5,113 nucleotides of DNA from Eubacteriales Family XIII. Incertae Sedis bacterium (GTDB lineage: Bacteria > Bacillota > Clostridia > Peptostreptococcales > Anaerovoracaceae): the NCBI GenBank assembly GCA_031263335.1, contig JAISGB010000235.1, positions 1 through 5,113 on the forward strand. Reading direction: 5' to 3'. This document shows, in pieces, positions 1-5,113 of the stretch (the first letter of the stretch is position 1; every line of letters starts with the position of its first letter). The notes under the pieces were generated by a model. It saw only the letters and a program-made list of their open reading frames with translations. It did no database searches and was not told the DNA's origin. A program made the translations under genes and the position numbers.

Positions 1-923
1 CTTTCCGCCGCCGCGAGCAGGGATTCGAGTTCCGCGCGCGAATCCTCCGGCTTCGTGAATTTCACCAACTCCACTTTGTTGAACTGATGCACGCGGATGA
101 GTCCCCGCGTATCCCGCCCCGCGGAACCGGCCTCCTTGCGGAAGCATGGCGTATAGGCGACATAGCGTATGGGCAACTCGTCCCCGTCCAAGATCTCGTC
201 CCGATGCAGATTGGTCAGCGGCACCTCCGCCGTGGGGATCAGGAAGAAATCCTTCGAGGCGATATGAAACATATCCTCCTCGAATTTCGGAAGTTGCCCC
301 GTGCCGATCATGGCGTCACGATTGACCAAGAACGGCGGCAAGATCTCCGTATATCCGTTTTGTTCCGTATGAAGCGAAAGCATGAACCGGATCACCTCGC
401 GCTCCAACCGCGCGCCAAGCCCCTTGTTCACGGCGAAGCGCGCGCCCGATATCTTCGCCGCCCGCTCAAAGTCCAAAATACCGAGGTCGGTCCCGATGTC
501 CCAGTGCGCCTTCTCCTCAAACGCGAACGTCCTCGGCGCGCCGACCTTCCGTATCTCGCGGTTGTCGCGCTCGTCCGATCCGACGGGAACCTCGGGATCG
601 GGTACGTTCGGCACTTGCAGGAGGGCGTTCCGAAGATTCTCCTCCGTCGCCGCCGCCAAGCCGTCCTTCGTCTTGATCTCCTCGGAGAGCGCCTTCAACT
701 CCGCGAGCAACGCACTCGCGTCCCGCCCCTCCTTCTTGAGGCCGGGTATCGCCTTGGACGCGGTGTTCTGCCGGCTCTTCAGCTTTTCGACCTCGGAGAG
801 CAATTCCCTCCGCTCGGCCTCCAACGCCTTCACGCGCGGCAACCCAAAATCCCCGCGCCCTCTCGAATCCACGGCGACCTTCACTGCGTCGTAGTCCTCT
901 CTTATCCTTTTCCGATCCAGCAT
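1..923 (-). CDS. serS: Seryl-tRNA synthetase, N-terminal 307 residues (C-terminus beyond the left edge)
   Basis: This cytoplasmic class IIa aminoacyl-tRNA synthetase activates serine with ATP and charges tRNA-Ser (and tRNA-Sec where present). Translating the minus strand from the ATG at 923-921 gives an unbroken frame to base 1. It begins [15 protein letters not shown], a typical bacterial SerRS start. Residues about 30-103 are charged and helical, fitting the long antiparallel coiled-coil arm that binds the variable arm of tRNA-Ser. Motif 1 lies around GYTEILPPF with prolines at 196-197. The serine-binding TxE motif is T231-A-E233, inside TAEVPLTNL. Motif 2 runs from C260-F-R262-K-E264 through GRDTRGLIR to HQF (279-281). 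Bacterial SerRS is usually about 420-430 residues, so roughly 115-120 residues including motif 3 are missing off the edge. The start is supported by a GGAGGG site just upstream and by family alignment. No frameshift or missing key residue is seen in the visible part. The neighbouring large gene is divergent and not co-transcribed. Confidence 0.97.
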   Translation of the reverse strand, partial: MLDRKRIREDYDAVKVAVDSRGRGDFGLPRVKALEAERRELLSEVEKLKSRQNTASKAIPGLKKEGRDASALLAELKALSEEIKTKDGLAAATEENLRNALLQVPNVPDPEVPVGSDERDNREIRKVGAPRTFAFEEKAHWDIGTDLGILDFERAAKISGARFAVNKGLGARLEREVIRFMLSLHTEQNGYTEILPPFLVNRDAMIGTGQLPKFEEDMFHIASKDFFLIPTAEVPLTNLHRDEILDGDELPIRYVAYTPCFRKEAGSAGRDTRGLIRVHQFNKVELVKFTKPEDSRAELESLLAAAE

Positions 924-927
924 GATT

Positions 928-933
928 CCCTCC
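928..933 (-). promoter_or_regulatory. Ribosome binding site of serS
   Basis: On the minus strand GGAGGG lies four bases before the ATG at 923-921. It is a strong Shine-Dalgarno match and, with the conserved N-terminus, fixes the serS start. The spacing is slightly short but within the normal range. Confidence 0.8.
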
Positions 934-960
934 GTTAAGCCGTTCCGAACCCACACAAAG

Positions 961-989
961 ATTATTGCACGCCGGGGGAGAATAATCAA
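961..989 (-). promoter_or_regulatory. Predicted sigma70/sigmaA-type promoter of serS
   Basis: Read on the minus strand, a -35 element TTGATT (984-989; 4 of 6 to TTGACA) is followed after exactly 17 bases by a -10 element AATAAT (961-966; 5 of 6 to TATAAT). Transcription would start near 953-956, leaving a leader of only about 30 bases before the serS ATG. That leaves room for the RBS but not for a T-box or other large riboswitch. This is a pattern match only. Confidence 0.62.
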
Positions 990-996
990 GTCGGGA

Positions 997-1027
997 AGGC
1001 GCGGCGGCGATCGCGTGATGCGCGCCT
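997..1027. repeat. Inverted repeat between the divergent promoters
   Basis: AGGCGCG (997-1003) and CGCGCCT (1021-1027) are perfect 7-bp inverted arms around a 17-base loop. The loop itself contains the 8-bp palindrome GCGATCGC (1007-1014). It sits just upstream of the predicted serS -35 box. It has no T-run on either side, so it is not a convincing intrinsic terminator. It could be an operator or an incidental GC-rich hairpin; the sequence alone does not decide. Confidence 0.35.
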
Positions 1028-1152
1028 GTAACTTTAGTTGCAAACCCCGTTTGTCCGCCATGCTATGCTGTACGAAATTCCTGCGACGCAACTTGGATCG
1101 AAGGACGAAGAATCGGCCGGCGGCAACGACCGGACAGGACGTCAAATCTTTC

Positions 1153-1180
1153 TTGCGTTATTAAGTCAAGTTGATATAAT
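1153..1180 (+). promoter_or_regulatory. Predicted extended -10 promoter of the large secreted-protein gene
   Basis: A perfect -10 hexamer TATAAT (1175-1180) is preceded by TG at 1172-1173, giving the extended form TGATATAAT. A weak -35 candidate TTGCGT (1153-1158; 3 of 6) lies 16 bases upstream, as expected when an extended -10 compensates. Transcription would start near 1187, giving a leader of about 45 bases to the ATG at 1233. Confidence 0.7.
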
Positions 1181-1220
1181 GTGTGTATGGTTCCCGTCAA
1201 AACACGTCAAGAACCGCGAA

Positions 1221-1225
1221 AGGAG
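1221..1225 (+). promoter_or_regulatory. Ribosome binding site of the large secreted-protein gene
   Basis: AGGAG, inside a longer purine run (GAAAGGAGAAGAGG), lies seven bases before the ATG at 1233. It favours this start over the next in-frame ATG at 1251 (codon 7), whose nearest purine run is only one or two bases away. Confidence 0.8.
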
Positions 1226-1232
1226 AAGAGGC

Positions 1233-1346
1233 ATGAACCCCGCAAGAGGAATGAAAAGGAAACATCGGGCAATCACGAGAAGCGTCCTTGTCGCCGCGTT
1301 GATCTTGACGATGACGGCGACGGCATTGTTGCCGCAGAGCTTGGCC
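1233..1346 (+). other. Sec signal peptide of the large protein (residues about 1-38)
   Basis: A basic n-region (R5, K8, R9, K10, R12, R16) is followed by a hydrophobic core VLVAALILTMTATALL (18-33) and a polar c-region ending S36-L-A38, a plausible signal peptidase I site before G39. There is no lipobox cysteine and no twin-arginine motif. The exact cleavage position is a prediction by eye. Confidence 0.88.
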
Positions 1347-4300
1347 GGCGAATCGGATCTTTCCGCCATGTCGGACGATGGGTTCATCGTGATGCCCGGC
1401 GCCGATTTCAATATCACCGTAGCCCAAGTGAGGGTCCGCGCCTATATCGACGGGCAAAGCGTCCTGCGGATCAACGGCAGCGAAATCTCCTGGAGCCACA
1501 ACGGTTCGGGCGCCGCGCCGGGCAGAAGCGGGGACGCCACTCTGCCGACGGTGTTCAACGACCTGAATTACGGGTATGACGACAGTGAAGACGGCGTGGA
1601 CGACGGATACCCGTGGACGCCCAAATGGTATTCAAACGCGCAGGGTTGGGAGTCCGCGTCCGGCGAGTTCGGCGCATTGACCGAAGGCGGATACAGCGAA
1701 TCGATCTACTTTTGGGATCTGGGATTGAATGTTTTTTCTTCCCCGAATACGCAGACGCTGACAGACGTACAAATACTGGAAAGCAGGGGGACTGTCTCCT
1801 CCCAAGACATGAGCGGGCCGGGCGGCCCTCCTTTTGGAGAGATCGTCTTCGACGACTCCGCCCATGAAGGCGCCGCTTGGTATGATATAAACATATCCTT
1901 TATCACGGTTCCGATCACTGCGGGAATGCCGATCCAACCGCACGAGATCGGGATATCCCATCTCAGGGTGCGCAGCTATATCGACGGGAACAGCTCCCTC
2001 CGCGTGGAAAACGATCGGATCCTGTGGAATCAATACGACGGAAGCAACGCCGCGCCGGGCAGAAGCGGAGACGTCAATCTGCCGACGGTGTTCAACGACC
2101 TGAATTACGGGTATGACGACGACGGCGACGGCGTGAATGACGGATATGCGTGGACGCCCATATGGTGTTCGACCGCGCAGGGTTGGGAATCCACGCCCGG
2201 CGAATTCGGCGCATTTCTCGGAGGCGGATACAGCGAATCGATCTCCTTTGGGGAACTGGGATTGGAATCTGTTTTCCGGCCGGATATGCAAACGAAAATG
2301 CAGACGCAGACCTTTGAGGGCAGAGGGGCGGTCTATGCCGATGCGTTATCGATGCAAGGGCAACTGAACGGCGATATATCTTTTGACGATTCCGCGTATG
2401 CGGGAGCGGCTTGGTATGATGTGAACGTGCTCATCGTATCCGTTGCGACGCCGCAGATCACGTTGCGCGCGGAGGTCTTGGACGAAAACGGCTCACCGAT
2501 TTATACCGGATATGACATCAATTGGTATGAGATGATGAGCGGCAATCACATCGCTTCCGGAAATTACATACGCTTTCCCGCCGATCAGGCGGCGGGCGTC
2601 GATTTTGAGGCGAAACTTGTTCTGCGGGATGAGCTGTCCCGAGAGTATAGGGAACCCGGACGCCAACCCGTTTTTCTTCGAGGATTCGAACATATCGCTT
2701 CCTTCGCGCTTGAAAAAATCCCTCCCGCGGACATCGGCGGACGCGTGACGGACGCAAGAGGCGTCGCCATGCCGGGCGCGGAGATCACGATCGCGCAACA
2801 ATTCAACGATCACTTTTCCGATTCGCAATCATTGGTCTCGGATGAGGCGGGTACATACGCCGCGACCTTAAAAAAAGTGAACGCTTCCGTCACCGTATCG
2901 AAACCGGGATATTTTGATGTCGTCATCCCGAACGCCCTTACGCCCACATCCCCCGATTCCGTCGAGTTGAGGACCGCAAGGCTCATCCCCGACGATACGA
3001 AGGCCATTTTGCTGTCGCCGATCGAACGGAAAGCGGACGTCGGCGGTGAAGGCGAAACGACCGCCCTCGATTCCTTTGCGAACATAGACTTCACGTTGAG
3101 AAACGTGACGCGGGGCGCGGAAATGCCGACGGTTCGGGCGCAATACCCCTATTTGATCCTGTTCGATGAGGATACGGATGAAGGGGACGTAATCGAGATC
3201 GTCGCCTCGGATCGGCTTGACCGAACGGTCGCCGAACCTCTGCGGGTGACCTTGGATGAAAATTTGAACGCGGAAGCGGAGATAGAATTCGTCGAAAGGG
3301 GCGCGTTTACGGCTTCCGCGCCGGGCGACAATATCGCGATGGTCTTTGACGCATCCGGCGCTTACGTGCAAAATGAACCCTTCACCGACATGGTGCGAAG
3401 CAAGCCGCTCGCCGAAGGGAACTATACCGTCGTATTTTTGGAGGACACGAAGTATCTCACCAAGGTATCGCACATCGACAAATTGACGAAACTGAACCTT
3501 GAAGAAGGGACGGATTTCACGCAAAAGACCGTCGCGATACAAAACGGCGAGATCGTCGAACTCGACAAAGTCGATATTCCCAAATTGGACGCGGAAAAAC
3601 TGTTCTACACCAAAACAGCGCTCTTTACGAGCAACAAGAGCGCGGTAGGCGCCGGCTTTGTGACCTACCGTCTCGAATATGAACTCGACGACAAATATAC
3701 CGCGTCGGACGAGACCCTGTCCATAGAATTGTCAAAGGGGCTTGCGTTCTACGAAAACGCGGTCACATTTGACGGGAAGGCGGCGGACTATACGTATGAG
3801 GCCGGGATTTTGACCGTAAAAACGGATGCGCGCGGCGGCGTCCTGCGTTTCTGCGCGACACCGACGGAGGCGGGAGAGCAGACCGCCTACGCCTTCCTTG
3901 AATTTTCGACCGACGGCGCCGATATACTCCAACCGTTGGGAGAAGCGGATGTCACGATGACGCCGATGCAGCTCAACTATCCGAAAAAAACAGCGAGGCA
4001 AACGGTGAACATCTCGGGCGTCGCCGAGGCGTCGGCGTCCGTCACGGTGTATGACAACGACGTCAAGATCGCGCAGACGACGGCAAATCTCGCGGGCAGA
4101 TGGAGCGTGACGGCAGATCTGTACAAGCCTTACAATTTTTCCACACATCAAATACGCGCCATGGTGACAAACGACCGAGGCGACCGGATCCAAGCCGAGG
4201 AAGGGATCATCGAATACAACAAGAACTATCCGGATATTTCCAAGGTGACGATGTACAATCTGACGCATACCTATACGGAGAACGCCACCGAGATAGATTT

Positions 4301-5113
4301 CCTGAATCCTTCCGACGTGATACCTTATTACCCGTTCGATCCCTCGTCGTCTCCCGTATTCACATTCGTCGTCGAATTTTCAAATCCCGAGGCGATCGGC
4401 GATCATGTAGGCTTCGTCGTCACGGGCGCGAACGGGGAGAAACGGCGTGTGCCCGCGACCTACGCCGAAGGCATGAAGGCTTGGGTGGGACGCGCGTCTT
4501 TTGTCACGGAGAACCGTCCCGCAAAGGTCGGCGTGGAGTTTTCCGAAAACCCGGAAGCGATCTCTTTCGAGCCGAACGGGGAGGCGATCGATGATATGGT
4601 CCGCGAGGATCTGGCGAATATCGAGAATTTGCTTTCGATGGCGCCGGAAGATTTGGAACTGTTTTCGGATGTGATGCAATCCGTTATGGGAGACATGGGA
4701 ATCACGATGTCGTTCGAGCCGGATCCGGACTATACGGACGAGGAGATCGCGTACGGGACGGAAACGGTCAAGAGCGACGGCGAGGTCGTCGCGCGGACGA
4801 CGCGCAGTCCCTTGCCCGAAGATGTCACAAGGGAAGATTTGTTGGCGCAGGGCTTTGAGGCGTTTCCCGAATCGGAATATTTTAAGGACGCCCTCTTCAA
4901 GGAAGACGGTTCCGTCACGACCTATGTTTATCTCGATTCACGATTAAAGGTGGTCGTGGATTACCCGGACGGAACGGAATCGACGCCTTCGGCAGGCTCG
5001 GAGGTATCCCCGAAAGATGTCGATACGCCCTTTAACATGGCTGCGACAATCAATGCGGCGATGGAAAAGGAAAAGGCCGCGCAGGCGGAATTGGAAAGGA
5101 TGAAGCAAAGTAT
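1233..5113 (+). CDS. Large modular exported protein of unknown function (N-terminal 1293 residues; open at right edge)
   Basis: I do not recognise this gene. One frame runs without a stop from the ATG at 1233 to the window edge. The protein starts with a Sec-type signal peptide, so it should act outside the cytoplasmic membrane. Then come two copies of a roughly 165-residue module (60-226, 238-404), each with a DxDxDGxxD-like loop; a beta-rich linker (405-499); a carboxypeptidase-regulatory-like domain (500-570); an unassigned region (571-790); a DUF11/adhesin-like segment (791-892); an Ig-like segment (906-990); a further predicted beta-sandwich (1040-1105); and an acidic, helix-prone tail whose last visible residues look like a coiled coil (AAMEKEKAAQAELERMKQ). 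Only two cysteines are seen (C312, C874), and Asp/Glu content is high, both common in secreted Gram-positive proteins. No catalytic motif is visible. A surface adhesin, a structural or scaffold protein, or the N-terminal stalk of an even larger protein are all possible. Any anchor, enzyme or toxin domain would lie off the right edge. The frame and export are well supported; the function is not. Confidence 0.93.
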   Translation, partial: MNPARGMKRKHRAITRSVLVAALILTMTATALLPQSLAGESDLSAMSDDGFIVMPGADFNITVAQVRVRAYIDGQSVLRINGSEISWSHNGSGAAPGRSGDATLPTVFNDLNYGYDDSEDGVDDGYPWTPKWYSNAQGWESASGEFGALTEGGYSESIYFWDLGLNVFSSPNTQTLTDVQILESRGTVSSQDMSGPGGPPFGEIVFDDSAHEGAAWYDINISFITVPITAGMPIQPHEIGISHLRVRSYIDGNSSLRVENDRILWNQYDGSNAAPGRSGDVNLPTVFNDLNYGYDDDGDGVNDGYAWTPIWCSTAQGWESTPGEFGAFLGGGYSESISFGELGLESVFRPDMQTKMQTQTFEGRGAVYADALSMQGQLNGDISFDDSAYAGAAWYDVNVLIVSVATPQITLRAEVLDENGSPIYTGYDINWYEMMSGNHIASGNYIRFPADQAAGVDFEAKLVLRDELSREYREPGRQPVFLRGFEHIASFALEKIPPADIGGRVTDARGVAMPGAEITIAQQFNDHFSDSQSLVSDEAGTYAATLKKVNASVTVSKPGYFDVVIPNALTPTSPDSVELRTARLIPDDTKAILLSPIERKADVGGEGETTALDSFANIDFTLRNVTRGAEMPTVRAQYPYLILFDEDTDEGDVIEIVASDRLDRTVAEPLRVTLDENLNAEAEIEFVERGAFTASAPGDNIAMVFDASGAYVQNEPFTDMVRSKPLAEGNYTVVFLEDTKYLTKVSHIDKLTKLNLEEGTDFTQKTVAIQNGEIVELDKVDIPKLDAEKLFYTKTALFTSNKSAVGAGFVTYRLEYELDDKYTASDETLSIELSKGLAFYENAVTFDGKAADYTYEAGILTVKTDARGGVLRFCATPTEAGEQTAYAFLEFSTDGADILQPLGEADVTMTPMQLNYPKKTARQTVNISGVAEASASVTVYDNDVKIAQTTANLAGRWSVTADLYKPYNFSTHQIRAMVTNDRGDRIQAEEGIIEYNKNYPDISKVTMYNLTHTYTENATEIDFLNPSDVIPYYPFDPSSSPVFTFVVEFSNPEAIGDHVGFVVTGANGEKRRVPATYAEGMKAWVGRASFVTENRPAKVGVEFSENPEAISFEPNGEAIDDMVREDLANIENLLSMAPEDLELFSDVMQSVMGDMGITMSFEPDPDYTDEEIAYGTETVKSDGEVVARTTRSPLPEDVTREDLLAQGFEAFPESEYFKDALFKEDGSVTTYVYLDSRLKVVVDYPDGTESTPSAGSEVSPKDVDTPFNMAATINAAMEKEKAAQAELERMKQS
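1410..1910 (+). repeat. Duplicated module, copy 1 (residues about 60-226)
   Basis: This is the first of two tandem copies of an unrecognised module. Landmarks are RVRAYIDG (67-74), AAPGRSGD, LPTVFNDLNYGYDD, an acidic loop D116-x-S118-x-D120-G-x-x-D124, WTP, AQGWES, GEFGA, GGYSESI, and the closing motif AAWYDIN (about 214-220). The alternation of short hydrophobic strands with polar turns, plus several Trp and Tyr, suggests a beta-sandwich with a metal-stabilised loop, which is inference. By hand alignment the central part matches copy 2 at about two thirds of positions, while the segment before the closing motif (around residues 168-205) is much more diverged. Confidence 0.9.
1944..2444 (+). 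repeat. Duplicated module, copy 2 (residues about 238-404)
   Basis: This is the second copy, starting RVRSYIDG (245-252), with the same order of landmarks and a near-identical close, AAWYDVN. The core is offset from copy 1 by 537 bases (179 codons), and the ends by 534. Bases 2049-2120 differ from 1512-1583 at only 3 of 72 positions, with 43 consecutive identical bases (2078-2120 and 1541-1583). The acidic loop D295-x-D297-x-D299-G300-x-x-D303 fits the calcium-binding DxDxDGxxD pattern exactly. C312 replaces the aligned Y133 of copy 1. The inter-copy linker is short, about 11 residues. Confidence 0.9.
2730..2942 (+). other. Carboxypeptidase-regulatory-like beta domain (residues about 500-570)
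   Basis: The segment starts IGGRVTDARGVAMPGAEITI and continues with a loop, then SDEAGTYAATL and a short strand VTVSKPGYFD. This is the usual signature of the CarboxypepD_reg/Cna-B-like prealbumin fold: G-x-V-x-D-x-x-G-x-x-x-x-G-A, then D-x-x-G-x-Y, then a KPGY-type strand. Such domains are non-catalytic spacers or binding modules in large extracellular proteins. Confidence 0.75.
3603..3908 (+). other. DUF11/adhesin-like beta segment (residues about 791-892)
   Basis: The order of motifs resembles DUF11-type repeats and related adhesin stalk domains: a strand with TYRLEYEL, then SIELSKGLAFYENAVTFDG, then ILTVKT. The typical DUF11 pattern is a 'Y-x-I-x-Y/V' strand, then 'LPxGLxY', then 'V-x-x-NG', then 'L-x-W/V-x-x'. 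Here the 'KGLAFYENAVTFDGK' stretch takes that role. This is a resemblance by eye and may not reach a database threshold. Confidence 0.4.
3948..4202 (+). other. Bacterial Ig-like segment (residues about 906-990)
   Basis: VNISGVAEASASVTVYDNDVKIA followed by a short gap, GRWSVTADL, and then HQIRAMVTNDRGD matches the layout of bacterial Ig-like domains: 'I-x-G-x-A-x-x-x-A-x-V-x-V-Y-D-x-x-x', then 'G-x-W-x-x-x', then 'H-x-I-x-A-x-x-x-D-x-x-G'. These are structural modules that often repeat in surface proteins. Only one copy is seen here. Confidence 0.68.
4350..4547 (+). other. Unassigned predicted beta-sandwich (residues about 1040-1105)
   Basis: The segment has alternating strands VFTFVVEF, VGFVVTG, RRVPATY, AWVGRASFV and KVGVEFSE. 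The 'VPATY...G-x-x-A-W-V-G' arrangement resembles extracellular beta-sandwich domains in which a polar turn precedes a conserved Trp-x-Gly. I cannot name the family. The approximately 190 residues after it are acidic and mostly helix-prone up to the edge, with a DDMVREDLANIENLL helix around 1117-1131. Confidence 0.35.

Larger units (their letters stand above)
924..1232. other. Divergent intergenic control region
   Basis: These 309 bases separate the two start codons. The outer parts hold the two predicted promoters and ribosome binding sites. The stretch between the promoters (about 990-1150) contains one GC-rich inverted repeat (997-1027) and a very small hairpin (CAAAC-ccc-GTTTG, 1041-1053). 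I see no tRNA, no terminator with a T-run, and no convincing small gene. A plus-strand frame of 80 codons at 922-1164 has no Shine-Dalgarno site worth the name and starts inside the serS RBS region, so I do not call it. Confidence 0.75.

Noticed and set aside
87..938. Long plus-strand frame of 283 codons opposite serS
   Set aside because: It is antisense to a clear seryl-tRNA synthetase, and its Arg/Leu/Pro-rich translation is typical of a shadow frame in GC-rich DNA. The same holds for the frames at 382-894 (+) and 517-954 (-).
1041..1053. Small hairpin CAAAC-ccc-GTTTG as a terminator
   Set aside because: The stem has only 5 bp and there is no T-run after it on either strand.
922..1164. Possible 80-residue gene in the intergenic region
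   Set aside because: Its start overlaps the serS start and RBS, it has no Shine-Dalgarno site of its own, the translation is Arg/Lys-rich without domain signs, and it runs through both predicted promoters' surroundings.
1141..1210. Four GTCAA occurrences (1141, 1165, 1196, 1206) around the plus-strand promoter
   Set aside because: Spacing is irregular (24, 31 and 10 bases) and the motif is only five bases, so it could easily be chance; not enough for an operator call.
1632..2291. Minus-strand frame of 219 codons that itself contains an internal repeat
   Set aside because: The repeat is the antisense image of the duplicated module on the plus strand. No good RBS or family resemblance is seen.
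1410..2444. The duplicated block as a mobile element or CRISPR-like repeat
   Set aside because: Both copies are in frame within one protein, there are no terminal inverted repeats, transposase or short regularly spaced repeats; it is a protein-domain duplication.
2868..3542. Minus-strand frame of 224 codons
   Set aside because: It lies wholly inside the continuous plus-strand gene and its arginine-rich, low-complexity-like translation has no recognisable motif.

Overview
The window looks like a bacterial chromosome, probably from the Bacillota/Clostridia or a similar group. The basis is GC content that appears to be in the mid-50s percent by eye, strong purine-rich ribosome binding sites, sigma70/sigmaA-type promoters (one with an extended -10), and a very large modular secreted protein of a style common in gut and environmental Clostridia. 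The taxon is an inference and is uncertain. There are only two genes, both cut by the window edges and transcribed divergently from a shared intergenic region of about 310 bases.

Left part (1-923, minus strand): the first 307 residues of seryl-tRNA synthetase (serS). The tRNA-binding coiled-coil arm, class II motif 1, the serine-binding TxE motif and motif 2 are all visible. The C-terminal end with motif 3 lies beyond the left edge.

Middle (924-1232): the divergent control region. It holds a minus-strand promoter and RBS for serS, an unassigned 7-bp inverted repeat, and a plus-strand promoter (extended -10, TGATATAAT) and RBS for the right-hand gene. The predicted serS leader is too short for a T-box riboswitch.

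Right part (1233-5113, plus strand): one uninterrupted reading frame of at least 1293 codons, still open at the right edge. It encodes a large acidic exported protein that I cannot assign to a named family. In order it has a Sec signal peptide (about residues 1-38), two copies of a roughly 165-residue module (about 60-226 and 238-404), an uncharacterised linker region, a carboxypeptidase-regulatory-like beta domain (about 500-570), a long beta-rich region, a DUF11/adhesin-like segment (about 791-892), an Ig-like segment (about 906-990), another predicted beta-sandwich (about 1040-1105), and an acidic helix-prone tail. Each N-terminal module carries a loop fitting the calcium-binding pattern DxDxDGxxD. 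In nucleotide sequence the two copies share an exact 43-base stretch, which suggests recent duplication or gene conversion.

The two genes have no evident functional link; serS is housekeeping and the large gene looks like an accessory surface or secreted protein. The duplicated module is the best candidate for something undescribed. I see no mobile element, CRISPR array, tRNA or rRNA.
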